The notes under the pieces were generated by a model, which was given only the letters and a program-made list of their open reading frames with translations, ran no database searches and had not been told where the DNA came from. This document shows positions 1 to 5,346 of a stretch of 5,391 bases of DNA, in pieces (within the stretch, counting starts at the first letter, position 1; each line of letters opens with the position of its first letter). Made by a program: the position numbers and the translations under genes. The stretch lies in contig JACRKM010000001.1 of the NCBI GenBank assembly GCA_016219765.1, positions 1 through 5,391 on the forward strand, written 5' to 3'. The DNA comes from Candidatus Woesearchaeota archaeon (GTDB lineage Archaea; Nanobdellota; Nanobdellia; Woesearchaeales; UBA11576).

Positions 1-10
1 ACACTAAAGA

Positions 11-523
11 ATGACAAAAACTTCTCGGAGATACTGTAATCCAAAGATTGTTGATAAAAAGATAGAATTCTACATCAAAAAGAAGGTATTGGTTAAGCAG
101 GAGTTTGAAGGAGCAGAGATGAAAGGCCACATAGAAAAAGCAGAGCATAACTCAAACTTTATACAGGATACACTAAAGCAGGACTATACTGACTGGGCAA
201 TTGTCGGATGCTATTATGCCAGCTACCATATTGCGCTGGCACTGCTGCTGAAGAAATGCTTTTCATCCAAAAACCATGATGCAACGCTTTGCATCCTGAT
301 AAAGCATTACTATCAGAATGGATTAAGCAGAGAGGATATCGAGCTTATCAATAAAACATATCTTGACAATAACGACATCCTGTTTTATGTGCAGTCAAAA
401 AATGAGAGGGAGAAGGCAGCGTATTCCAGCCAGATAGTTTTTGATAAAAAGCTTGTTTCCGACCTTAGGCTCAAAACGCTTCTTTTTGTGAACAAAGGCA
501 AGGAAATTATTGAAAAAAGCTGA
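11..523 (+). CDS. HEPN-domain protein, probable toxin of an MNT-HEPN type module
   Basis: A 170-residue, all-helical-looking protein that aligns along its length with the HEPN protein at 1433-1915. Shared blocks are HIEKAEHN (40-47; HIKKSEYN in the other), DWAIVGCYYASYH (61-73; DWAFNVGFYSIYH) and SSKNHDATL (85-93; ESRNQACTI). HEPN toxins of this class are small RNases or RNA-binding proteins held in check by a nucleotidyltransferase antitoxin encoded just upstream. Here that partner would lie left of the window; ATGA at 11-14 would allow a preceding frame to end at TGA 12-14, but only three codons of it are visible. The canonical catalytic R-x4-6-H is not seen; at the equivalent place is R133-x4-Y138. 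The ATG at 11 is chosen because residues 18-38 still match the N-terminus of the paralogue. An internal ATG at 119, with GAAGGAG at 107-113, is an alternative. Family assignment is good; toxicity and partner are inferred. Confidence 0.8.
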   Translation: MTKTSRRYCNPKIVDKKIEFYIKKKVLVKQEFEGAEMKGHIEKAEHNSNFIQDTLKQDYTDWAIVGCYYASYHIALALLLKKCFSSKNHDATLCILIKHYYQNGLSREDIELINKTYLDNNDILFYVQSKNEREKAAYSSQIVFDKKLVSDLRLKTLLFVNKGKEIIEKS

Positions 524-537
524 GGTGAGTTATAATG
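522..537 (+). promoter_or_regulatory. Orphan Shine-Dalgarno and start codon after the first HEPN gene
   Basis: GAGGTGA (522-528) overlaps the TGA stop of the HEPN gene and is followed, six bases later, by ATG (535-537). This is as good an initiation site as the one used by the second HEPN gene (GAGGTGGT at 1419-1426, also six bases from its ATG). The frame it opens lasts only 33 codons (to 636), so it looks like the surviving start of a third operon gene whose body has been lost. Confidence 0.5.
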
Positions 538-636
538 AATGAACTTGTATTAGAGCGAGCGTGGCGAGCTGAGGGTTTAAACTCCTGCCTTTTAGGGCGG
601 TGGAGGAGGTCATGCGACCTCTGGAATTACAGATAA
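535..636 (+). pseudogene. Truncated ORF, start of a lost operon gene
   Basis: A 33-codon frame opened by the strong ribosome-binding site at 522-528. It begins MNELVLER and then runs through sequence that looks structural rather than coding (hairpins at 582-605 and 606-621), ending at TAA 634-636. Only the first few codons are likely original; the rest probably reads through an inserted or joined sequence. The downstream stretch to 805 has no continuation in the same frame. I do not recognise the original gene. It could also be a genuine small peptide, but the residues after position 10 (rich in R, W, C) show no family. Confidence 0.3.
551..621 (+). mobile_element. Possible IS200/IS605-type right-end remnant with two hairpins
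   Basis: Read on the + strand, the stretch runs GTTTAAAC (575-582), then an imperfect hairpin (CTCC 582-585 with GGAG 602-605; TGCC 586-589 with GGCG 596-599, including one T-G pair), then GGAGGTCAT. It resembles, from memory, the right ends of archaeal IS200/IS605 elements, where the subterminal hairpin also forms the 3' scaffold of the TnpB guide RNA. A second, perfect hairpin follows: GAGGTC (606-611), loop ATGC, GACCTC (616-621). No tnpA or tnpB is recognisable beside it, so at most this is a solo end or the scar of a lost element. The assignment rests on resemblance only, and the orientation and exact ends are uncertain. Confidence 0.33.
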
Positions 637-805
637 CGATGTTAAGTTCATTTCCCGCTACAAAGTTCTGAAAACCTGCGTCCGCAGAGTTATTACTCGG
701 GGCACAAGTCGTCCTATCAAATAAGCGAAGCGATACATCTAGGACAATCGTTAAGGGGCACACGCGCATAAAATTAGAAAGAATCTTGGGCGTAAAATCG
801 TAAAG
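637..805. other. Intergenic stretch, no recognisable gene
   Basis: The remainder of the gap between the first HEPN gene and the MNT-HEPN operon. Frames on both strands are short and match nothing I know. The only regularities are a direct repeat GGGGCAC (699-705 and 755-761) and, inside it, an inverted pair GTCCTA (711-716) / TAGGAC (740-745) flanking a GCGAAGCGA run. The composition is visibly richer in G+C than the flanking toxin-antitoxin genes, which fits imported or residual mobile-element sequence. Confidence 0.4.
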
Positions 806-815
806 TTTATATATT
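801..815 (+). promoter_or_regulatory. Archaeal TATA box (with BRE-like TAAAG) for the MNT-HEPN operon
   Basis: TTTATATATT at 806-815, preceded by the purine-rich TAAAG (801-805), matches the archaeal TATA/BRE pattern. Archaeal transcription normally starts about 25-30 bases downstream of the box, here about 832-838. That lies after the ATG at 816 and coincides with an in-frame GTG at 837-839. The spacing argues for a leaderless mRNA beginning at or next to that GTG. Confidence 0.65.
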
Positions 816-1445
816 ATGTATGTTTTTAGAATACACGTGGCTGTTAATAACATACAATTCACGAAGATTGAAATTCAGATAGCTAAATATCTGTTTAAGC
901 ATTACAAGGATAGATTTAATGCTAGGCAATTGGCCAAAATATTAAATATCAATCATGCACATGCCAATAAGTTATGTAATGTTTTAGTAGGTAAAAAATT
1001 ATTGATTAAGGAGGAGATTGGCAACTCTGCCTTTTTTTCTTATGAATATGACAACAAGCTGGCCATAAAATTTATGGAGTACACACTGAGTTTGGAAGAG
1101 AAAGAGTTTCCTAAATGGTTAAGTGTCTCGTCCCATAGTATGAACAAATTTAAGGATTACATTGAAATGGGGCTGATTTTTGGTTCATCTATAAACACTA
1201 AGGAGTTCAATGATATAGACGTTTTGCTTATGTATGACATAAAAAAATCCAAAGACATTAAAAAAATAAAGGATGAAATAAGAAAATCTGAATTAATTGA
1301 AAAACCTGTAAGATATGTTGATATTGCTGAAAAGGATATCCTCCTGAATAAAGAAGACAAAATCTTTTATAGTATCCTATCAGAATGCCTCGTCTTCCAT
1401 AATCCTGAAAAATATGTTGAGGTGGTAAGAAAATGCCGCAAATAG
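816..1445 (+). CDS. Winged-helix minimal nucleotidyltransferase, MNT-type antitoxin
   Basis: A 209-residue protein (202 if it starts at GTG 837). Residues about 15-80 read as a winged helix-turn-helix (ARQLAKILNINHAHANKLCNVL, shown here as helices around 36-57, then a KKLLIKEE wing). Residues about 118-175 form a minimal nucleotidyltransferase: G123-S124 followed by D133-x-D135 (the GS...DxD metal/NTP site), strand VLLMY, and a third acidic residue D169 in RYVDIA. All catalytic residues appear intact. In characterised MNT-HEPN systems the nucleotidyltransferase neutralises its HEPN partner by adding AMP groups to a tyrosine. The HTH suggests it may also repress its own promoter (806-815). It overlaps the HEPN gene by 13 nt, so the two are translationally coupled. 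The TATA position makes GTG 837 a likely true start; the first seven residues from ATG 816 would lie upstream of the mRNA start. Confidence 0.85.
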   Translation: MYVFRIHVAVNNIQFTKIEIQIAKYLFKHYKDRFNARQLAKILNINHAHANKLCNVLVGKKLLIKEEIGNSAFFSYEYDNKLAIKFMEYTLSLEEKEFPKWLSVSSHSMNKFKDYIEMGLIFGSSINTKEFNDIDVLLMYDIKKSKDIKKIKDEIRKSELIEKPVRYVDIAEKDILLNKEDKIFYSILSECLVFHNPEKYVEVVRKCRK

Positions 1446-1915
1446 ATGGGCATTTGAAGTGGTGTCTGAAAGATCCAAAAAGGCTGATAAAAACAAAGCC
1501 TGACTTGGATTTGGCGCAAAAACACATCAAGAAATCCGAATATAATTATGGAGTAGTACAGACTCTTGAAAGGCTAAAGATATATGATTGGGCATTTAAT
1601 GTTGGCTTTTATTCTATCTATCATTGCTTTCTAGCAATACTCATCAAATACGGCTATGAATCTCGAAACCAAGCTTGTACCATAACAGTTCTGCATACTT
1701 TGATAAACGATAAGAAACTGGAACTGGACAAAGACCTGGTTACTCAATTTGATACTCTCGATGTTGAGAAGAATATCACTAATCCGACAGTAAGGGAAAG
1801 AAGGGAGCTTTCCACCTATGGCGTTGAAACAAGCATTGATTTGCAGCAATTAAAGAAGATAAAGGAATTAATACTGAAAGTGCAAAGAGAAACTATTAGG
1901 ATATTGCAAGAATAA
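1433..1915 (+). CDS. HEPN-domain toxin, partner of the upstream MNT antitoxin
   Basis: A 160-residue HEPN protein. It overlaps the end of the antitoxin gene by 13 nt and has its own strong site GAGGTGGT (1419-1426) six bases before ATG. Helical core: HIKKSEYN (31-38), DWAFNVGFYSIYHCFLAIL (52-70), ESRNQACTITVLH (76-88), then a helix with RERRELSTYG (121-130). HEPN RNases normally carry R-x4-6-H in this last region; here the histidine position holds tyrosine (R124-x4-Y129), exactly as in the paralogue at 11-523 (R133-x4-Y138). Because MNT antitoxins act by AMPylating a tyrosine beside the HEPN active site, Y129 is a candidate target; this is inference. The protein is expected to be cytosolic and complexed with the MNT protein. 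The family call is firm; RNase activity is not shown by the sequence. Confidence 0.85.
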   Translation: MPQIDGHLKWCLKDPKRLIKTKPDLDLAQKHIKKSEYNYGVVQTLERLKIYDWAFNVGFYSIYHCFLAILIKYGYESRNQACTITVLHTLINDKKLELDKDLVTQFDTLDVEKNITNPTVRERRELSTYGVETSIDLQQLKKIKELILKVQRETIRILQE

Positions 1916-1924
1916 AGAGACAGA

Positions 1925-2040
1925 ATGACTGATGTTCTAACCATAAAACAAAGAAGTTATAATATGTCTCAAATAAAAAGCAGAGACACAAAACCTGAGC
2001 TGACTTTAAGAAAATTTCTTAATGCACGCAGTGTCTATCT
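1925..2040 (+). pseudogene. N-terminal fragment of a Vsr-type (very short patch repair) endonuclease
   Basis: The first ~38 residues match the start of Vsr proteins: TDVLTIKQRSYNMSQIKSRD followed by TKPELTLRKFLNAR, corresponding to the family pattern in which a basic helix with M-x-x-I-x-S/T-x-D-T-K-P-E precedes the nuclease fold. Vsr nicks DNA at T-G mismatches and usually travels with cytosine methyltransferases. The catalytic Asp and His residues come later in the family and are missing here, so the product is inactive. It follows the HEPN stop by 9 nt and shares the AT-rich composition of the toxin-antitoxin genes, so it was probably the next gene of that island. The exact end of homology lies within about 2030-2055. 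Confidence 0.7.
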
Positions 2041-2305
2041 TTTTCATGGTAATAACCATTCTCATCTTTCATCAAGAGCTGTGCAAGAGATCATCAAGAG
2101 CGCTTGCTGCAGGGCAGGCAGCACAAAGAACGTCCACCCTCACACTTTACGGCACTCGTTCGCGACACATCTGCTTGAAACCGGTGTTGACGTCATTGCA
2201 GTGCAGACGTTGTTTGGAAATGCTGAAGTCAGGACAACGATGGTGTATCTTCATGCTGCAAAGCCAAAGCTGTTGAGCATAAGGAGTCCGCTAGATGCAC
2301 TTTGA
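1925..2305 (+). pseudogene. Chimeric ORF: Vsr N-terminus joined to tyrosine recombinase C-terminus
   Basis: A 126-codon frame starting 9 nt after the HEPN stop. Residues 1 to about 38 belong to a Vsr endonuclease (see separate entry). From about residue 38 onward it is the catalytic C-terminal half of a XerC/D- or integron-like tyrosine recombinase. It has LFHG then HLSSRAVQEII (47-57), the box H73-T-L-R76-H77-SFATHLLETG, VQTLFGN (93-99), TTMVYLHA with the nucleophile Y108, and the usual SPLDAL end. The core-binding domain, the first catalytic arginine and the catalytic lysine strand are absent. The box normally ending LGH ends FGN, so the third catalytic histidine is N99. It therefore cannot be a working recombinase alone. 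G+C content rises sharply across the join, so two sources were spliced, by deletion or by island insertion into a resident recombinase gene. Confidence 0.8.
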
Positions 2306-2319
2306 TGCAGGGCCTTGTG

Positions 2320-2442
2320 ATGAAGGTCCTCTTAGATACCAATATTCTCGTTCCCGCTCTTGGCTGGTTTGGAAAGCCAATAGCACTAACTGTTTCTAGT
2401 ATTCAATTCCCTTTCTTGCCTGAAGCCGCTTTGGCCTCTTGA
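2320..2442 (+). pseudogene. N-terminal fragment of a PIN-domain protein (VapC-like toxin family)
   Basis: A 40-codon frame beginning 14 bases after the recombinase stop. Its first 20 residues, MKVLLDTNILVPALGWFGKP, are a textbook PIN-domain start: a hydrophobic strand, the first metal-binding Asp (D6) in DTN, and the ALxWxGKP loop seen in the PIN toxin family COG1569. After about residue 22 (near 2385) the similarity stops, and the frame only continues as an antisense reading of the last 47 bases of the adenosyltransferase gene on the other strand. The remaining PIN acidic residues are missing, so this is a broken gene. The truncation point lies next to the cobA stop codon (2396-2398), showing that a deletion or join occurred right beside the native operon. 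Confidence 0.65.
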
Positions 2443-2959
2443 GCTGTTTAATCTCAGTTACAAAATCGCTGATCGCAAGCAATTCGCTCGGCGCTCCTCT
2501 TCCTGTGAGGTACACATCAGTAGCGGCCTGAGCATGCTTGAGCATCTCCAAAACTTCGGCTGTGTCAAGCAATCGCAATCCGCACGCTAAGTTGATTTCA
2601 TCGAGGATCAAGATGTGCGCAGGTTTTCTTGATTGCAGTATTTTCTTCGCAAATGCAAGGCCTTTTTTTGCTCGTTGTTTGTCGGCTTCTGCAGGATGCC
2701 TATAACTGACCCATCCTACTTTGCCAAACTGATATACTTTGTACTTTGGCAGCAGTCTCTGTATCTGGTATTCCCCGATCTCTTTTCTGCCTTTCATGAA
2801 TTGTATCATGACGACGTTCTTCCCATTCCCAAGTGCGCGCAGTCCAATGCCGAGCGCAGATGTCGTCTTACCTGCACCGTCTCCGATGTATGTGTGAATA
2901 TACCCTTTTGCGTGCCGCTTTCTTGTCTTGAGTTTACGGGGAATAGTTGCAGGGCTCAT
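2396..2959 (-). CDS. cobA: ATP:corrinoid adenosyltransferase (CobA/CobO/BtuR family)
   Basis: A 187-residue cytosolic enzyme transferring the 5'-deoxyadenosyl group of ATP to reduced cob(I)alamin or a cobinamide, giving adenosylcobalamin. The P-loop GDGAGKTTSALG (26-37) replaces the more common GNGKGKTTAA form; VVMIQFMKG (48-56), ILILDEINLA (116-125, Walker B-like), LTGRGAP (151-157) and the C-terminal ARKGIEY (181-187) are all family signatures. Length is normal for the family. The ATG lies 18 nt after the nrdJ stop, with GAGGT just behind that stop as a ribosome-binding site, so the two genes form one transcription unit. The product probably keeps the upstream class II reductase supplied with its cofactor, most likely from scavenged corrinoid; no B12 synthesis genes are visible here. 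Its 3' end is overlapped by the PIN fragment on the opposite strand. Confidence 0.93.
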   Translation of the reverse strand: MSPATIPRKLKTRKRHAKGYIHTYIGDGAGKTTSALGIGLRALGNGKNVVMIQFMKGRKEIGEYQIQRLLPKYKVYQFGKVGWVSYRHPAEADKQRAKKGLAFAKKILQSRKPAHILILDEINLACGLRLLDTAEVLEMLKHAQAATDVYLTGRGAPSELLAISDFVTEIKQLKRPKRLQARKGIEY

Positions 2960-2977
2960 GTTTCTTTCGACCTCGGC

Positions 2978-5086
2978 CTAAAATGGGCATTCACCGCTCG
3001 CGCAGCCGCCAGCATATTCTTCATGCGCCGCCACATACTGCAATTCTGGACGAATCTTCCTGACCTCTTCGCTTATTGTGAGGACCTGATCTTTCTTGCT
3101 GCCATAACGATAAATAGTTATTCCCTTGCATTTAAGTTTGTATGCAAGTTTGTATGCTTTCTCTACGGTTTCTTTACTTACATTTTGTGGGAAATTAATT
3201 GTCTTTGACACTGCGCTGTCAGTGTACTTCTGGAATTCGGCTTGCACTCTGATGTGCCATTCAGGATCGATGTCAAACGCAGTCACAAATGTCTGCCGTA
3301 CCCGCAATGGAATCTCAGGAAAACCCGCAATCGATCCTTTGCGCGCGATCTTCAGCATGAGTTCACGGCCGTAAAACCCGTGCTTCTTTGCAGTCTCTTC
3401 GAAAGCAGCATTGACTTCGAGCAGCTGCGCCCCTTCCATGACGTTACGCACGTACGAAACAGCAAAAAGAGGCTCTATGCCGCTTGAGCATCCCGCAATG
3501 ATGCTGATTGTTCCCGTAGGGGCGACGGTCGTTGTGGTGGCATTTCTCATCCGCGGGTACTTCTTTTTCCAGATGCTTTTCTCAAAATTAGGAAACGAGC
3601 CACGCGTCTTTGCAAGATTCATCGAAGCCTTCTTTGATTCAGTGTCAATGAACCGCATCAGTTCGCGTGCGATGCCCAAGGTTTTTTTTGAATTGTAAGG
3701 AATGTTGAGTTTAGTGAGAAGATCCGCAAAGCCCATCACGCCAAGGCCTATCTTCCTGTTTGCCTTCGTGATCTGCTCAATCTGCTGTAGCGGGTATTTG
3801 TTCACATCAACTACATTATCAAGGAAATGGACTCCGATATGGATTACTTCCTTGAGGCGCGCCCAATTGATTTTACCGTCCAGCGCCATCTTACCCAGAT
3901 TGATCGAGCCAAGATTACAAGACTCATTTGGCAACAGCGGCTGTTCTCCACACGGATTTGTCGCCTCAATAGGGCCCACTGCAGGCGTCGGATTCTTGCG
4001 GTTGATCTCATCGATAAAGATCATCCCCGGATCCCCGGTCCTCCACGCCATAGTCACGATCAAGTCGAACACTTCCCGTGCAGGAAGGCTGCCCGTGACT
4101 TTTCCTGTGTGCGGATTGATCAAGTCGTAGTTTTGGTTTTTCTCAACCGCCTTCATAAACGCGCCGGTTACCGCGACACTAATATTAAAATTATGCAATG
4201 TTTTGAGATCCTGCTTTGACGTAATAAAATCAATTATGTCGGGATGATCGATTCGAAGAATGCCCATGTTGGCGCCACGCCGCCGTCCTCCCTGCTTTAT
4301 TTCCTCTGTTGCAGAATCATATACTTTCATAAATGATACCGGCCCTGATGCGATCCCTTTTGTCGATCCTACAATATCTCCACGCGGGCGCACGCTTGAG
4401 AACCCGAAGCCTGTCCCGCCTCCACTTTGATGAATCAAGGCCATATCCTTGAGCGTCTCAAAGATCCCGTTGATGGAATCAGGCACAGGGAGCACAAAAC
4501 AGGCAGCAAGCTGCCCAATGGGAGTACCGGCATTCATCAGCGTTGGAGAGTTGGGCAAAAATTCAAGCGCGGCCATCACCTTATAGAATTCTTCCTCTGT
4601 TTTCACGTAGTCATAATCCTGATATCGACGGTCAGCAATCGCCACGCTGTGCGCCACTCTACGGAATAGCTGCATTGGAGTCTCAACAATTCGGCCCGAG
4701 TCATCTTTCTTGAGATAACGCTTCCTTAGCACCCGGATCGCATTCACGCTCAACTTGAGCTCGTCGCTAACACCTAAAAATGCTTTTGCTTCCCGGATTT
4801 CGCTATGCCGCTTACGGTAGAGAATAAATGCTTTCGCTACACGTTCATAGCCGTTTGCAATCAACACGTGTTCGATCGTGTCCTGTACGTCTTCGACATG
4901 CGTTATTCCTCTGTGTTTTTTCAACAGCTCAAGAAGCACTTTGCCCGTAAGAGCAGAAACAACCTTGCCATCATTTTCACGCGTTGCAGAAAAGGCCTTG
5001 GCGATCGCCGTGGAAATCTTCTGTGGGTCAAACGCTACAATGCGTCCGTCACGCTTTTGGATCTTCTGAATTGAAGATGATTGCAC
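2978..5086 (-). CDS. nrdJ: Adenosylcobalamin-dependent (class II) ribonucleoside-diphosphate reductase
   Basis: A 702-residue reductase making deoxyribonucleotides with a cobalamin-generated thiyl radical, independent of oxygen. An N-terminal ATP-cone (about 6-97, starting IQKRDGRIVAFDPQKI) suggests dATP/ATP on-off control. The ten-stranded barrel follows. C196 (in LAACFVLP) and C390 form the substrate-reducing cysteine pair; N377, C379 and E381 in NPCGEQPLLPNESC are the radical and active-site residues, with the C379-C390 spacing of 11 expected for NrdJ. GGGTGFGFSSVRPRGD (222-237) and PTGTIS (523-528) are further family motifs. The C-terminal C695-x4-C700 is the redox shuttle recycled by thioredoxin-like proteins; no extra zinc ribbon follows. 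The start is GTG at 5086, preceded by GAGGGA (5092-5097 on the complement). No in-frame ATG lies nearby, and the ATP-cone begins at residue 6. All key residues are present, so it should be active. Confidence 0.96.
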   Translation of the reverse strand: MQSSSIQKIQKRDGRIVAFDPQKISTAIAKAFSATRENDGKVVSALTGKVLLELLKKHRGITHVEDVQDTIEHVLIANGYERVAKAFILYRKRHSEIREAKAFLGVSDELKLSVNAIRVLRKRYLKKDDSGRIVETPMQLFRRVAHSVAIADRRYQDYDYVKTEEEFYKVMAALEFLPNSPTLMNAGTPIGQLAACFVLPVPDSINGIFETLKDMALIHQSGGGTGFGFSSVRPRGDIVGSTKGIASGPVSFMKVYDSATEEIKQGGRRRGANMGILRIDHPDIIDFITSKQDLKTLHNFNISVAVTGAFMKAVEKNQNYDLINPHTGKVTGSLPAREVFDLIVTMAWRTGDPGMIFIDEINRKNPTPAVGPIEATNPCGEQPLLPNESCNLGSINLGKMALDGKINWARLKEVIHIGVHFLDNVVDVNKYPLQQIEQITKANRKIGLGVMGFADLLTKLNIPYNSKKTLGIARELMRFIDTESKKASMNLAKTRGSFPNFEKSIWKKKYPRMRNATTTTVAPTGTISIIAGCSSGIEPLFAVSYVRNVMEGAQLLEVNAAFEETAKKHGFYGRELMLKIARKGSIAGFPEIPLRVRQTFVTAFDIDPEWHIRVQAEFQKYTDSAVSKTINFPQNVSKETVEKAYKLAYKLKCKGITIYRYGSKKDQVLTISEEVRKIRPELQYVAAHEEYAGGCASGECPF

Positions 5087-5102
5087 AGCCGTCCCTCTTT
5101 TT

Positions 5103-5285
5103 TTACAGTTTTATTTTAGCTCCTGATTTCTGCAGCGTCGCCACGACGCCCGCCATTTCCAGTCTTATTTACTTGATGCGGCCTTGTTTTTTGTGACAAA
5201 TCATTACTGCGCCGCCAAGACACCCTTCAGCGTACATGTGGTCACTAGCGTTTCCACACCTCTCTGAGGTGTACGCTGGCAACAT
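5103..5285 (-). other. Short interrupted reading frame upstream of nrdJ, doubtful gene
   Basis: On the complement, an ATG at 5285 opens a 38-codon frame (MLPAYTSERCGN..., three Cys and two His, ending HKKQGRIK) that stops at TAA 5171-5169. The same frame then resumes without a shift, with IRLEMAGVVATLQKSGAKIKL, to a TAA at 5105-5103, 16 bases before the nrdJ GTG. The amino-acid mix looks protein-like, and a single stop would separate the halves, so it could be the decayed 3' end of a small metal-binding protein. Against this, no clear ribosome-binding site precedes it, I recognise no family, and its first half coincides with a perfectly paired RNA-like structure (5228-5278). It may be chance. 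Confidence 0.2.
5228..5278. other. Perfect three-way-junction structure, possible structured RNA
   Basis: A closing stem CAGCGTACA (5228-5236) / TGTACGCTG (5270-5278) encloses two hairpins with no unpaired base at the junction. They are TGTGG (5237-5241) / CCACA (5254-5258) with a 12-base loop, and CCTC (5259-5262) / GAGG (5266-5269) with loop TCT. All 18 pairs are Watson-Crick on either strand. An alternative 7-bp hairpin ACACCTC (5256-5262) / GAGGTGT (5266-5272) would compete with the closing stem. I do not recognise a known RNA family. On the complement it would lie 140-190 bases upstream of nrdJ, in a possible leader. Confidence 0.4.
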
Positions 5286-5286
5286 C

Positions 5287-5346
5287 AGGCGACCTTCGCT
5301 TCGCTGCGGTCACCTTCGAAATAATCATACGGAATTATTTTGAGGG
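5287..5346. repeat. Two adjoining hairpins
   Basis: AGGCGACC (5287-5294) pairs with GGTCACCT (5308-5315); the one non-Watson-Crick position is a G-U pair if the complement is transcribed. Next to it, CCTTCGAAATAAT (5313-5325) pairs with 5334-5346 across the 8-base loop CATACGGA. All 13 positions pair in a + strand RNA (two are G-U), whereas the complement would have two A-C mismatches. The two stems share 5313-5315, so they are partly exclusive. The strand preferences disagree, so the transcribed strand cannot be decided from pairing alone. Confidence 0.4.

Noticed and set aside
672..803. 43-codon frame on the + strand (KPASAELLLG ... RILGVKS) that looks faintly protein-like
   Set aside because: It has no start codon or ribosome-binding site, is preceded directly by a stop (669-671), and no family is recognisable; kept only as intergenic sequence.
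530..862. 110-codon open frame on the complement across the intergenic gap
   Set aside because: It runs antisense through the orphan start site, the hairpins and the promoter of the MNT gene, ends within the MNT N-terminus, and its translation matches no family I know.
2360..2380. Hairpin TTGGCT / AGCCAA with a 9-base loop as a terminator for nrdJ-cobA
   Set aside because: The complement has no T-run after it, and the bases are explained by the conserved PIN-domain start (LGWFGKP).
2633..3208. 191-codon + strand frame opposite cobA and the end of nrdJ
   Set aside because: It is antisense to two well-supported genes with intact motifs, and its translation has no recognisable domain.
5107..5120. 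TATA-like CTAAAATAAAACTG on the complement as the nrdJ promoter
   Set aside because: It departs from the archaeal TATA consensus and would place the transcription start on the GTG itself, in conflict with the GAGGGA ribosome-binding site; too weak to annotate.
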